Source of the DNA: Labrenzia sp. THAF82
Lineage (GTDB): Bacteria > Pseudomonadota > Alphaproteobacteria > Rhizobiales > Stappiaceae
Assembly (NCBI RefSeq): GCF_009363435.1
Contig: NZ_CP045354.1
Location: 4,740,501 to 4,804,500 of the forward strand
Direction of reading: 5' to 3'
Length of the DNA stretch: 64,000 bases
Under the pieces are notes generated by a model. The model ran no database searches. It had not been told where the DNA came from and worked only from the letters and a program-made list of their open reading frames with translations. Below are positions 29,401 to 37,583 of the stretch, in pieces (the first letter of the stretch is position 1; each line of letters starts with the position of its first letter). The translations under genes and the position numbers were made by a program.

Positions 29401-30063
29401 AGCGCAGCTACAACCGCATCGACCGCTACGGATTTCAGCAACACCTCTGATTCCAAGGCCGCCCCGACCGCGGACTTGAAGAGCGCTCTTGAAAACACCG
29501 AAGCCTTCGATGACTGGTTTAAGGACGAATTCACAATCCACGCGGCCTCCGACGAGGAGGTTGAGGCGGAAATCTCCCATCGGCTCGAACCCTTGGCCGA
29601 TCACCTTCCGGCGAACCCGCGCCAGATCAAACGCATCATCAATGGCGTGACGATGTATAACGCAGTCGCGTTCCGACAACGCGACTTGCCGCCTGACGAT
29701 GAACGCTGGCTACAGCTTGCCCGCTGGATTGTGATCATGACCGAGTGGCCAAAAACCTGGCGGCTATTGGCCTCTTATCCGTCCTTGACGGACCTGCTCA
29801 GTGAGCAGAACCCCAAACAGGCATACAAGAAGCTCATGAAAAACAAGGGGGTTGCGGCTGAACTCCCCGATTCAGAAGACGCAACTCTGGCTGAGGTTGA
29901 GCGCATCAAAGGCGACGCCAAACTGCTTGCTTTGCTCCTGGGCAATGACGATAGCGAAGCACTTGATCGCAACGCCATCGTCGATCTCGTTAGCCTTACT
30001 CCGTTGCACAGCCGCGCAGCAGAACCGGAAGCACCTTCGGCAAAAAAAGAGGCAGATAAATGA
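26440..30063 (+). CDS. EVE/PUA-like + membrane KAP P-loop NTPase fusion, candidate defence protein
   Basis: A 1207-residue multidomain protein starting with GTG behind a GGGGGAG Shine-Dalgarno. Residues 1-270 are mostly helical, with repeats such as FDLTEFEAWLSKQ and a WDVWTLWYEKRLAG motif. A charged linker follows. Residues 306-430 look like a PUA/EVE-type module (VWILQFNPEDW, then DPVIYWRTRSNGGLVGTGRV). After a Q/S/T-rich linker comes a KAP NTPase with Walker A APWGGGKTTF (586-595), two membrane helices inserted at about 731-754 and 778-802, and Walker B LVVVDDLDRC (844-853). The C-terminal part is helical, with low-complexity inserts. It has no operon partner; its stop is 6 bases from the convergent prfC stop. 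KAP proteins are often phage-defence linked; function here is inference. Confidence 0.8.
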   Translation: MTARQQEFDLTEFEAWLSKQPRSVAAAIALRCSLRALPLLLLHLENDETADAAILKTFRQNNAVFAFVCSGGEFIRASGLTSVSQVTSSENPAVVSGYQSADSAFASPETTKGSVDPRFNETQDDAIRTLAIRATLNAVYIDSDYNGSAYEKDVLQLYEGLPADALVQSALWPDAYMPDDVLKMWEELKARLLEGGADWDVWTLWYEKRLAGQQLRDLTLEIARIALPDPMWTDGASAVNPEIANLQELFDKDGPEAVEARMNELHSRSSGEETRLSSNEQQTEAEVSSEVDTSGQSETEETATLPRVWILQFNPEDWTSAPDVLNTGETLPWKTAKALPTEMQTNDPVIYWRTRSNGGLVGTGRVTSTELGTQTSNDGQRRFETEVHEFDQTRLISRKSVIAASGITRKNWQGAVLALPESQALQLDAFLRTQNRAPLFNDSQIQAVAQSSRMQSDAAGSNSQTQADQTATGTGQGDALVESETSFAPDDAETERDDLGRGILAIALARRLHLIWCRLNDAMWQEAKEPTEFPRRPLYSSAYWTGAGAAELSGGNEPDSVEQAEGFSGDRSRTNTRAGFVLHLDAPWGGGKTTFANFLARVLNPTGYRHGKNSFLTRRYGDADLTTVFLSDPLPKDGSTTGDGRNWPSSARRPWIVVPFNAWQAQHVTPPWWVFYQSVRKRCFDSVIYEGWDPETVDGEPARKPDWWLRQYLRLRLWLPEIFWRLTSPKIVALISTGVVSLLLFWLLYFFGILELNTNAKGQSSLMFSVGSDKGFGIADGIGLMLTALTGLSFLWGIGACFTESIRPGTDTLAERLSLGNGDPFERFRRHFYKTMKRLKRPVLVVVDDLDRCSPEFIVDLVRGMQTLLRSPRVVFVILGDRDWIERAFEVHHKDMNKVSVGPEQTFGARFVEKAIQMSFILPGLIPDRQKDYVRRLLLGSRANLDTEQTKTFSSETTQNLRVFFQQAVQQPAAPVLDSEALKAQVRSAATTASTATDFSNTSDSKAAPTADLKSALENTEAFDDWFKDEFTIHAASDEEVEAEISHRLEPLADHLPANPRQIKRIINGVTMYNAVAFRQRDLPPDDERWLQLARWIVIMTEWPKTWRLLASYPSLTDLLSEQNPKQAYKKLMKNKGVAAELPDSEDATLAEVERIKGDAKLLALLLGNDDSEALDRNAIVDLVSLTPLHSRAAEPEAPSAKKEADK

Positions 30064-30069
30064 GCCCCT

Positions 30070-31671
30070 TCAGGCTTCGTGCACAATTTCCCGTGTCTCA
30101 CGAAAAGTGACATCAGGGAACTTCTCGGTAACGTGTCCGATTTCCCAGGCATTCTTGAAGAGAAACACCGGCTTGTCATCACGGTCATTTGCGACTGACA
30201 TGCGGTGTCCCTCAATGATCTTCTGCAAGGTCTGACCGTCGGTTTCGATCCAGCGTGCCGTGGAATACGGCACGGTTTCAAAGCCGATTTCTGTCCCGTA
30301 TTCCGCCTTAAGCCTGTCGACCACGACATCGAGCTGCAGCGCGCCCACGACGCCAACAATCCAGTTTGAACCGAGGTCCGGCTTGAAGATCTGCACAAGG
30401 CCTTCCTCTGCCAGATCCTGAAGGCCCTGGCGCATCTGCTTGACACGCATCGTGTCGGAAAGGCGCACACGACGCAGAATTTCCGGAGCAAAGGCAGGCA
30501 AGCCGGTGACGTGGATATTCTCGCCTTCGGTTAACGTGTCGCCGACACGCAGCTGGCCATGGTTGGGAACCCCGATCACGTCGCCAGGATAGGCAAGATC
30601 CGCGATCTCACGCTCCTCGGCAAAGAAGAAGATCGGTGCTGACACTGCGATCTGTTTGTTGGCTCGCACATGTTTCAGCTTCATGCCGCGCTTGAACGTG
30701 CCTGAACACAACCTCACAAAGGCAATCCGGTCCCTGTGTTTGGGATCCATATTGGCCTGTACCTTGAAGACGAAACCCGTGACCTTGTCTTCTGCCGGCA
30801 TGATCGTGCGCCCGCCGGTGGCAGGTTGGGAATGGGGTGCCGGAGCAAAGTCCGCGATGAAGTCGAGAATTTCCTCAATGCCGTAGTCGCGCAAAGCGGA
30901 GCCGAAAAAGACAGGGGTCAAATGACCTTCCAGAAAGCTTTCCTGGTCGAATTCGGCGTAGCCTTCTGCACCGAGTTCAACGTTTTCCGTCAGCTCTTCC
31001 ATGATCCGATCAAAGACGACGTCGGTCAAAGCGCCGTCATCAAGACCCGAGACTTCCTTCGTTTGGGCAAAAGCACCACCGCGCTCGCCCTCCGACGTAT
31101 GGAATTTCTTTTTCTGCCAGTCATAAACGCCAAAGAAATCCGATCCCATGCCCACCGGCCAGGTCTGCGGGCTCACGTCCAGCGCGAGCGCTTCCTGCAC
31201 CTCATCGAGGATCTCAAGTGCGTGGCGGCCTTCACGGTCGATCTTGTTGACGAAAGTGATGATCGGGATATCGCGCAAGCGACAGACTTCGAACAGCTTT
31301 CGGGTCTGGGTCTCAATGCCTTTTGCGGCATCGATCACCATGATCGCAGCATCAACAGCCGTCAGGGTGCGATAGGTGTCTTCCGAGAAGTCCTCGTGTC
31401 CTGGTGTATCGAGCAGGTTGTAGACAATTCCCTTGCGCTCAAACGTCATGACGGATGACGAAACCGAGATGCCGCGTTCCTGCTCGATCTTCATCCAGTC
31501 TGACCGTGCCCGGCGCCGTTCACCGCGTGCCCTCACCTGCCCCGCAGCGCGGATCGCACCACCGGACAACAGCAGCTTTTCGGTCAAGGTCGTCTTACCG
31601 GCATCCGGGTGGGAAATGATCGCAAACGTGCGACGGTCCTGAAACGGTGCCTTGCCGTTGAGGCTGGACAT
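30070..31671 (-). CDS. prfC: Peptide chain release factor 3 (PrfC)
   Basis: A 533-residue translational GTPase that recycles RF1 and RF2 from the ribosome. The G1 motif is SHPDAGKTTLTEK, G2 lies in the RARSDWMKIEQERGISV segment, G3 is LLDTPGHEDFSEDTYR and G4 is FVNKIDREG. The RF3-specific domains II and III follow. The ATG at 31671 (MSSLNGKAPFQDRRTF) has CAGGAG 8 bases upstream; the longer frame adds 25 residues that family members lack. It is convergent with the KAP gene and divergent from the UPF0314 gene. Confidence 0.96.
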   Translation of the reverse strand: MSSLNGKAPFQDRRTFAIISHPDAGKTTLTEKLLLSGGAIRAAGQVRARGERRRARSDWMKIEQERGISVSSSVMTFERKGIVYNLLDTPGHEDFSEDTYRTLTAVDAAIMVIDAAKGIETQTRKLFEVCRLRDIPIITFVNKIDREGRHALEILDEVQEALALDVSPQTWPVGMGSDFFGVYDWQKKKFHTSEGERGGAFAQTKEVSGLDDGALTDVVFDRIMEELTENVELGAEGYAEFDQESFLEGHLTPVFFGSALRDYGIEEILDFIADFAPAPHSQPATGGRTIMPAEDKVTGFVFKVQANMDPKHRDRIAFVRLCSGTFKRGMKLKHVRANKQIAVSAPIFFFAEEREIADLAYPGDVIGVPNHGQLRVGDTLTEGENIHVTGLPAFAPEILRRVRLSDTMRVKQMRQGLQDLAEEGLVQIFKPDLGSNWIVGVVGALQLDVVVDRLKAEYGTEIGFETVPYSTARWIETDGQTLQKIIEGHRMSVANDRDDKPVFLFKNAWEIGHVTEKFPDVTFRETREIVHEA

Positions 31672-31852
31672 AAAGAACTCCTGAATGCCTTGTCCGGCGA
31701 GGCTGCGCAAACGCATCGGTTGAAACCGGGGCGCAACTTCAATCAATGGGGCCGGAAGGATTGATGTTTCGTTGGCGCAAGTTCATAGAGAGAATCCGGC
31801 AAAATTTCCAGTCTTGATTCATTGTCGACCAAGTTGCACCGGGGAGAAACGC

Positions 31853-32407
31853 GTGAGCCGAACCAAATGCCTGATCATCGGGATCGCAATGACCGCCGTC
31901 ACCGCAGCCATTCTTCTGGCCATGGGGCGCATTCCCATTTGCGAGTGCGGCTATGTCCTCTTTTGGACACCGGCGGACGATGTCGCCGGTTCCTCGCAGC
32001 ATATTGCCGACTGGTACACGTTCTCCCACATCATTCACGGTTTTATCTTTTACTGGCTGCTGTGGCTGCTCTTCCGTCGCAACTCTGTTGCAGAGCGGGC
32101 GCTTGGTGCGATCCTGATCGAGGCGGCCTGGGAAATCGCAGAGAACAGCCCCTGGATTATCGATCGCTACCGCGAAGCAACCATTGCCGTCGGATATACC
32201 GGCGACAGTGTTCTGAATTCCGTCTTCGATATTGTTTGGATGCTTGCCGGGTTCTTCTTTGCAGCGCGCATGCCGGTTTGGGTGACCATTCTGACTGCCA
32301 TCGCTTTTGAACTGCTGGCACTTTGGGTCATTCGGGACAATCTGACCCTGAACGTCCTGATGCTTGTATACCCGGTTGAGGCCATCAAGGTCTGGCAAGG
32401 CGGGTAA
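31853..32407 (+). CDS. UPF0314 (DUF2585) membrane protein
   Basis: A 184-residue inner-membrane protein with about five hydrophobic segments. It has the family stretch [13 protein letters not shown] and then [18 protein letters not shown], which is conserved in Hyphomicrobiales. The start is a GTG at 31853 with GGGGAGAAAC directly upstream. The biochemical role is unknown. It is divergent from prfC and convergent with the GntR gene. Confidence 0.88.
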   Translation: MSRTKCLIIGIAMTAVTAAILLAMGRIPICECGYVLFWTPADDVAGSSQHIADWYTFSHIIHGFIFYWLLWLLFRRNSVAERALGAILIEAAWEIAENSPWIIDRYREATIAVGYTGDSVLNSVFDIVWMLAGFFFAARMPVWVTILTAIAFELLALWVIRDNLTLNVLMLVYPVEAIKVWQGG

Positions 32408-32455
32408 CCGTGCCCTAAGGGCCCCTTGCAGCACCAGAGGCAATACTGCGCGGGC

Positions 32456-33130
32456 CTAAAGCTGAAACAGTTTGTGTTTTTTCAACAGCTCGATCAGTAC
32501 TTCACGGGCGTGTTGCCGGTGACTTCTGTGACGTTCACGCGCCTCGTTGGCATAGCCCTTCTTGATCGCGGCGTAGACAGCCCTGTGGTCTTCGTTGGAC
32601 TTGACCGGAAGGGGACGAATATAGAGCGTCATGGCGCGGGCTCGGCGGACCTGGTTCGCCATCATGGACACGATGGATTCCACGCGTGAATTGCCGCCCA
32701 ATCTCACGAGCTCGTCGTGAAAAGCGTCATCCGCGATTGCCCAGGCTTCACGATCTTCACGTCCCAGCGCTTCTTCCATGGCCTCGATCGATTGCTTCAG
32801 TGCACTGAGATCTTCATCAGAGTATCCCTTGTCAGCGGCTTGTTCCGCGGACAGGCTCTCAAGTTCCGTCAGCACAGCATAGATCTCTTCCATGTCTCTC
32901 AGCGACAGGGTCGAGATCCTTACGCCCTTGCGGGGCCGCACTTCCAAAAGCCCCTGCTGGGCAAGCATCAGCGTTGCTTCACGTACAGGTGTCCGGGACA
33001 TGCCCAGGCGATCCGCCAATTCGCTTTCCAAATGATCGGAGCCAGCTGCCAATTCACCGTCGAAAATCAATTGACGGATCTTTTCCATCGCCTGGGTGGT
33101 GATCGTTTTTGGTTTTGGCGCCTCAAGCAT
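32456..33130 (-). CDS. GntR/FadR-type (FCD) transcriptional regulator
   Basis: A 224-residue regulator. The N-terminal winged HTH includes ESELADRLGMSRTPVREATL. The C-terminal FCD domain carries the metal-binding residues of the family (FHDELVRLGGN, then EDHRAVYAAIKKG, then HRSHRQHA). The ATG at 33130 is preferred to a TTG two codons upstream. It overlaps the end of the Gfo/Idh gene by 8 bases, so they form one operon. It lies divergent to the TRAP/OtnK operon, whose promoter holds a GntR-like palindrome, so it is the likely repressor, relieved by an acid-sugar ligand. Confidence 0.9.
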   Translation of the reverse strand: MLEAPKPKTITTQAMEKIRQLIFDGELAAGSDHLESELADRLGMSRTPVREATLMLAQQGLLEVRPRKGVRISTLSLRDMEEIYAVLTELESLSAEQAADKGYSDEDLSALKQSIEAMEEALGREDREAWAIADDAFHDELVRLGGNSRVESIVSMMANQVRRARAMTLYIRPLPVKSNEDHRAVYAAIKKGYANEARERHRSHRQHAREVLIELLKKHKLFQL

Positions 33131-34163
33131 GGGCAAACTCCCGGATTTTCGTCCCCAGGCGGTTCGATTCGTAGATCGCCTGTTCGATCGCGATCACCTT
33201 CAAATACGCGCGCGCCTCATTTTCAAGCGGCATTCCGTCCAACACACCGTCGACAACATGGTCTATCAGATTCTTCACGCAATCGCCGCCAAAGCCATTC
33301 CAGTTCTGAGCAGCCAGGAGAATGCTTGGCTTCACATCGCCAAAGTGGCGTAGTCTTACAGACCCATCGCCCGACAAGGTCAGAGTCCCTTCGGTCCCCT
33401 CAATCAGAGCTTCTCCAAGTGTCGTGCGGCAGTTTTCGGCAGCGTGATCCAAAAGACGGTTGCCATCGAAGAGTGCGCGAACTCCATTGGCATAATCAAA
33501 GACGAAATAGCCTGCATCTTCGCCCTTGATTGCCGGATTGAGACGGCGCAAATCGGCATACACAGCCTCCGGCTCACCAAGCAGATACCGGAAAGTGTCG
33601 ACCCAGTGAACACCGGTTTCATGAATGAGCAGTTTCGGCATTTTCTGAAAATAGGGCTGACGATCGAGATAGGCGCGCGGCCCTTGCCCGTCTCCTGTTC
33701 TCAGCCGGAATGTGACCTGTAGAACGTCTCCGATCAGACGATCGTCAAGTGCCTGATGGATGGTTCTATACCAGGGTTGAAAGCGGAAGTTTTCGTGGAC
33801 AACAACCGTAACACCGGTGGCCTCGGCCAGTTCAGTTGCCTCTTTTGCTTCTTCCAGAGAAGTGCAGAACGGCTTTTGACAGATTATCGCCTTCACACCC
33901 TTTGCGATTGCCAGCTTGATGGCCTCGAAGTGCGTCGGTGGCGGCGTGATGATATCGAGCAGATCCGGGTTGGCCATCTTGAGCATGTGCTCCAGATCGC
34001 CAAAGGCGGTCAGACCCGTGGCCTTGGCTTTTTCCCGGTCCCGGTCGCAGGAGCCCACCAGGCGGACGCGCGCGTTCCGTCGCCAGGCATCATAATGAAA
34101 TTGAGCAAAGTAGCCTGCGCCAAGGCAGGCAACACGCAAGGCTTCACCACCGTTTCTTGTCAA
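33123..34163 (-). CDS. Gfo/Idh/MocA family oxidoreductase
   Basis: A 346-residue NAD(P)-dependent sugar or polyol dehydrogenase. The nucleotide-binding motif is CLGAGYFAQFHYDAW near the N-terminus. The usual EKP motif reads QKPF, and the C-terminal domain has HETGVHWVDTFRYLLGEP with the active-site His. The start is most likely a TTG at 34163 (LTRNGGEAL), because GGGAGG lies 6 bases upstream; the longer GTG frame would begin before the Shine-Dalgarno. It is transcribed with the GntR regulator and away from the TRAP operon. It probably oxidises the imported substrate or a downstream intermediate. Confidence 0.87.
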   Translation of the reverse strand: MTRNGGEALRVACLGAGYFAQFHYDAWRRNARVRLVGSCDRDREKAKATGLTAFGDLEHMLKMANPDLLDIITPPPTHFEAIKLAIAKGVKAIICQKPFCTSLEEAKEATELAEATGVTVVVHENFRFQPWYRTIHQALDDRLIGDVLQVTFRLRTGDGQGPRAYLDRQPYFQKMPKLLIHETGVHWVDTFRYLLGEPEAVYADLRRLNPAIKGEDAGYFVFDYANGVRALFDGNRLLDHAAENCRTTLGEALIEGTEGTLTLSGDGSVRLRHFGDVKPSILLAAQNWNGFGGDCVKNLIDHVVDGVLDGMPLENEARAYLKVIAIEQAIYESNRLGTKIREFAHA

Positions 34164-34301
34164 TTGCTTCCTCCCGCCGGCTGACACCCGATGTCTGAGT
34201 GCGCCGCCTACTGGCAGTCTCGTCGATCAGAGCCGGCTTTCGCCGATCAAACAAGATCAGCGCGTTCATTGTTGGATTTTTGATAGTCGACATTTCCCAA
34301 G

Positions 34302-34333
34302 TTGACAAGGGATTGATTTACGTATACGCAATC
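34302..34333 (+). promoter_or_regulatory. Promoter with overlapping GntR-type operator upstream of dctP
   Basis: A TTGACA -35 box (34302-34307) is followed after 15 bases by TATACG (34323-34328). The -10 box lies within the perfect palindrome CGTATACG (34321-34328), itself the core of a 19-bp imperfect dyad (34315-34333, flanks GATT and AATC). GntR/FadR-type regulators bind such GTATAC dyads, so the divergent GntR protein could block this promoter directly. Confidence 0.6.
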
Positions 34334-34384
34334 GAATGTGTAAATCGATACGGCCTTTTGGAGCGGCCGTGGGAGGAGACCGAA

Positions 34385-35398
34385 ATGCTTGATAAGAAGA
34401 GTTTGAGCCGTCTGTTGCTGAGCGCGGCAATCCTTGCTGCCGGTATGGGTGGCGCACATGCTGTGGAAACCCTGCGTTTCAGCCACACCGACAATCCGGG
34501 CGGTTCCCGCCAGGCGGCGGCAGAACTGTTCGCTGAAAAGGTTGCTGAATACACGGACGGCCGTTACGAAGTTCAGATCTTCCCGTCCGGGCAGCTCGCC
34601 AACGATCCGAAGGCGATCGAGCTGCTGCAATTGGGCGGTCTAGACTTTACCGTGTCCGCAACAGGTTCCTATGCGACCCATATGCCAACCCTGAACCTGA
34701 CGGCCATGCCGTTTCTGGTCGATACCTACGAGCAGGGCTGGGAACTTTACGACAATTCCGAGTGGTTGCAGGGTGAGTTCGCGAAACTTCCCGAAAAGGG
34801 TTTCCGTGTCCTGAGCACCTGGGAAGCCGGCTTCCGCAGCTTCACGACCAATGAGCCGCTGGCGTCTCCGACCGACGCGGAATCCATGAAAATGCGCGTC
34901 TTTCCGAACGACATGATCCGCTGGTCGATGGAAGCCATCGGTTTCCAGACAGTGGTTATGCCGATCACTGATGTTTACCTCTCCATTCAGCAGGGCATCG
35001 TCAACGGCCAGGAAAACCCGGTCGATACGATCAAGTCGCTCCGCTTTTATGAAGTTGCGCCGAACATCACGCTGACGCGTCACGTCTATAGCCCGCTGCC
35101 TTTGACAATTGCGGAAAAGACCTGGCAGTCCTTCTCTGATGAAGACAAGGAAGCCGTGTTGAAAGCTGCTGCGGAATCCGCAACTTTCAGCCGCAACCTC
35201 GTCAAGAGCTCTGTTGAGAGCCAGCTTGCCGAGATGACCGAAGAAGGTGCAACGGTCAGCGTTCCGGAAATCGGACCGTTCCGCGATGCCGTCCAGTCGG
35301 TTTATTCAAAAGCCAAGGACGTTTACGGCGACGAAGCTGTCGACAAGATCCTGGCCGACGCGGCTGCGATCCGCGAAGCACTCCCCGCCCAGAACTGA
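34385..35398 (+). CDS. TRAP transporter substrate-binding protein DctP
   Basis: A 337-residue periplasmic protein with a Sec signal peptide (1-26, ending GGAHA). Mature DctP features are RFSHTDNPGGSRQAAAELF, FPSGQLANDPKAIELL, and the carboxylate-binding arginine region ESMKMRVFPNDM. The ATG at 34385 follows GGGAGGAG. It captures an organic or sugar acid and hands it to the DctQM permease encoded next. A hairpin after this gene probably raises its expression over the permease genes. Confidence 0.94.
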   Translation: MLDKKSLSRLLLSAAILAAGMGGAHAVETLRFSHTDNPGGSRQAAAELFAEKVAEYTDGRYEVQIFPSGQLANDPKAIELLQLGGLDFTVSATGSYATHMPTLNLTAMPFLVDTYEQGWELYDNSEWLQGEFAKLPEKGFRVLSTWEAGFRSFTTNEPLASPTDAESMKMRVFPNDMIRWSMEAIGFQTVVMPITDVYLSIQQGIVNGQENPVDTIKSLRFYEVAPNITLTRHVYSPLPLTIAEKTWQSFSDEDKEAVLKAAAESATFSRNLVKSSVESQLAEMTEEGATVSVPEIGPFRDAVQSVYSKAKDVYGDEAVDKILADAAAIREALPAQN

Positions 35399-35421
35399 TC
35401 AAGCACTTCGGGCGACAACTA

Positions 35422-35447
35422 GCCGGGACTCTCAGGGTCCCGGCCCT
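35422..35447 (+). terminator. Intra-operon hairpin after dctP
   Basis: Arms GCCGGGAC (35422-35429) and GTCCCGGC (35437-35444) form a perfect 8-bp stem with a 7-base loop and a short pyrimidine tail (CCTTTCC). It most likely causes partial termination or 3'-end protection of the dctP message, not full termination, since the permease genes follow. Confidence 0.6.
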
Positions 35448-35466
35448 TTCCTAAAAGAGAAGAGCC

Positions 35467-35994
35467 TTGGATTACCGAGAGCATTATCCGGCTGTGCTGC
35501 GCTGGCTCAGCCATATGGTCGATTTTTGCCTGGCGCTTGGCGGATTTGCGATCGTCACACTGGTGTTCTGCAACGCTTCCCTTCGCGGATTTGCCGGGTT
35601 TGACCTGGCATGGTCTCTGGAAGTCACCAGCTTTCTGCTGCTGTGGAGCACCTTTTTCGGCTGCGCGGCGGCCATTGCACGCGGTGCACATATGCGCGTT
35701 ACCGAGATTGTCGAAAAACTGGTTCCAATGCTCGGTCAGCGCATTTTGTCGATTGCGATCGACGTCGTCATCGCGATTCTTTTGATCAGCCTGATCTACA
35801 CCGGGTACAACATTTCCGTTCATACCTGGGCGCAGAAGACCACAGTGCTCTACTGGCCGGTCGGACTGCTTTATGCCTCCATGCCCGCCGGCATGGCGCT
35901 GACGCTGATCTTCCATCTGTTCAACATGGTGTTCGACATTAGAAACCCTGTCGTGCCTCATGCATCCCATTCTGACGGCGGGGAGGCCCTTTAA
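35467..35994 (+). CDS. TRAP transporter small permease DctQ
   Basis: A 175-residue inner-membrane protein with four hydrophobic helices. It has the family stretch LAWSLEVTSFLLLWSTFFGC followed by ARGAHMRVTEI. The start is a TTG at 35467 behind AGAGAAGAG; an ATG 18 codons later is the alternative. Its stop overlaps the dctM start by one base (TAATG). It forms the membrane complex with DctM. Confidence 0.9.
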   Translation: MDYREHYPAVLRWLSHMVDFCLALGGFAIVTLVFCNASLRGFAGFDLAWSLEVTSFLLLWSTFFGCAAAIARGAHMRVTEIVEKLVPMLGQRILSIAIDVVIAILLISLIYTGYNISVHTWAQKTTVLYWPVGLLYASMPAGMALTLIFHLFNMVFDIRNPVVPHASHSDGGEAL

Positions 35995-37277
35995 TGATAC
36001 TGATCTTTGTAGTGGCGGTCTTCCTGACCTCTGTCTTCATCGGTATTCCGCTTGTTTGGGCTATTCTGCTCACCGCCGTTCTGCCGATCATCGTCTTTGA
36101 TCTTGGATATCCGCTTCAGGCGCTGTTCCTCAATTTCATCGGCGGTGTGGAACCGAACCACTTCCTGGCCATTCCGCTTTTCATCGTGGCTGGCGAAATG
36201 ATGAGCCGCGGCGGCGTTGGCCTGCGCATCATCGGCTTTGCCCGCGCAGCTTTCGGCTTCATGGCGGGTGGGCTCGGCATGGTCGTCGTTGGCGCTTCCA
36301 TGATCTTCGGCGGCATTTCCGGCTCGGCAATTGCAGATTCTGCAGCCATCGGCTCGGTGATGATCAAGAACATGTCGCGAGAGGGTTACAACACGGCGTT
36401 TGCAGCGGGCCTCGTCGCAGCTGCGGGAACCATCGGCATCATCATTCCACCGTCCATTCCCATGCTCATCTACGGTTTTGTCGGCAACGTATCCGTCGCG
36501 GATCTCTTCCTTGGCGGCATGATCCCCGGCGTCTTGTTCGGCGCGCTCTTCATGGCAGTTTGCTACTACGTGGGCAAAACGACCAATTGCGATCCGGGCG
36601 GGCGAACAACAACGCTGAAGGAGTTGACATCGTCCTTTATCGGCACGGCCCCTGCCCTTTTCATGCCGATCCTGATCCTTGGTGGTATCTTCACCGGCTG
36701 GGTCACGCCGACGGAGGCTGCAGCTCTCGCCGTTGTCTATGGTCTATTCGTGACGACAGTCGTCTATCGCGACTTCAAGATCAGGGATCTGCCGCGCCTT
36801 TTGATCGATTCCTTCGTTACCAGTTCGGTGGTGATGGTCGTGATCGGTGCAACCACCGTGCTCGGCTGGCTGATAACCCTGGAACAGATGCCCCAGATCC
36901 TGGTTGCCTTCGTTCAGGAGTTCTCCTCCGGCCCGTGGATGTTCCTGTTGCTGGTCAACATCGTGCTGCTCATTCTGGGCCTCGTGCTTGACCCGGTTCC
37001 CGCCATCCTGCTGACCGCACCTTTGTTCCTGCCAACGGCCAAGGCCTTTGGCGTCGACCCGGTGCATCTTGGCGTGATCATGACCTGTAACGTTGCCGTG
37101 GGCCTGTTCACACCGCCGGTGGGTGCAACGCTCTACGTTGCCTCGCGGATTTCCGGTGTTGGCGTGCTCTCGATTGCCAGAAAAATGGCACATCTTTACA
37201 TCGCGGCTATCATCGCGCTCCTTGCAGTCACCTACATACCGGCCGTCTCAATGAGTATGGTGCATCTGTTCCGGTGA
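35994..37277 (+). CDS. TRAP transporter large permease DctM
   Basis: A 427-residue permease with about twelve hydrophobic segments. It has the family motifs AIPLFIVAGEMMSRGGVG, then GGISGSAIADSAAIGSVM, and PPSIPMLIYGFVGNVSVADL. It couples sodium flow to uptake of the DctP-bound acid. It is translationally coupled to dctQ and precedes the catabolic genes by 15 bases. Confidence 0.94.
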   Translation: MILIFVVAVFLTSVFIGIPLVWAILLTAVLPIIVFDLGYPLQALFLNFIGGVEPNHFLAIPLFIVAGEMMSRGGVGLRIIGFARAAFGFMAGGLGMVVVGASMIFGGISGSAIADSAAIGSVMIKNMSREGYNTAFAAGLVAAAGTIGIIIPPSIPMLIYGFVGNVSVADLFLGGMIPGVLFGALFMAVCYYVGKTTNCDPGGRTTTLKELTSSFIGTAPALFMPILILGGIFTGWVTPTEAAALAVVYGLFVTTVVYRDFKIRDLPRLLIDSFVTSSVVMVVIGATTVLGWLITLEQMPQILVAFVQEFSSGPWMFLLLVNIVLLILGLVLDPVPAILLTAPLFLPTAKAFGVDPVHLGVIMTCNVAVGLFTPPVGATLYVASRISGVGVLSIARKMAHLYIAAIIALLAVTYIPAVSMSMVHLFR

Positions 37278-37292
37278 GGAGGAGTTGAAACG

Positions 37293-37583
37293 ATGTTTGC
37301 AGTAACCGTGCTGTTTCGCATCAAGGACGGGCAAATGAATGCCTTCATGCCCCTGATGATCGCAAATGCACAAACCTCGGTGAAAGACGAACCAGGGTGC
37401 AGACAGTTTGATGTCTGCACCGATCCGGATCTGCCGGGTGAGGTTTTCCTTTATGAAATCTATGAAGATGTTGCTGCATTCCAGTTTCATCTTGCGACCG
37501 ACCATTTCAAGGACTTCGATGCCAGGGTCTCCGACATGATTGCCGAAAAATCCGTCAAGACATTTCAGAAGGTGGACGCATGA
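37293..37583 (+). CDS. Antibiotic biosynthesis monooxygenase (ABM/YgiN) fold protein
   Basis: A 96-residue ferredoxin-like alpha/beta protein. It begins FAVTVLFRIKDGQMNAF, has NAQTSVKDEPGCRQFDVC and FLYEIYEDVAAFQFHLA, and ends with a helix HFKDFDARVSDMIAEK, all typical of ABM proteins. In sugar operons such proteins may act as epimerases, lactone isomerases or quinol oxygenases. It overlaps the next gene by 4 bases. An AGGAGG Shine-Dalgarno lies upstream. Confidence 0.87.
   Translation: MFAVTVLFRIKDGQMNAFMPLMIANAQTSVKDEPGCRQFDVCTDPDLPGEVFLYEIYEDVAAFQFHLATDHFKDFDARVSDMIAEKSVKTFQKVDA

Noticed and set aside
28645..29679. 344-codon minus-strand frame inside the KAP gene
   Set aside because: The plus strand encodes KAP motifs (Walker B, membrane helices) across the same bases; no start signal supports the antisense frame.
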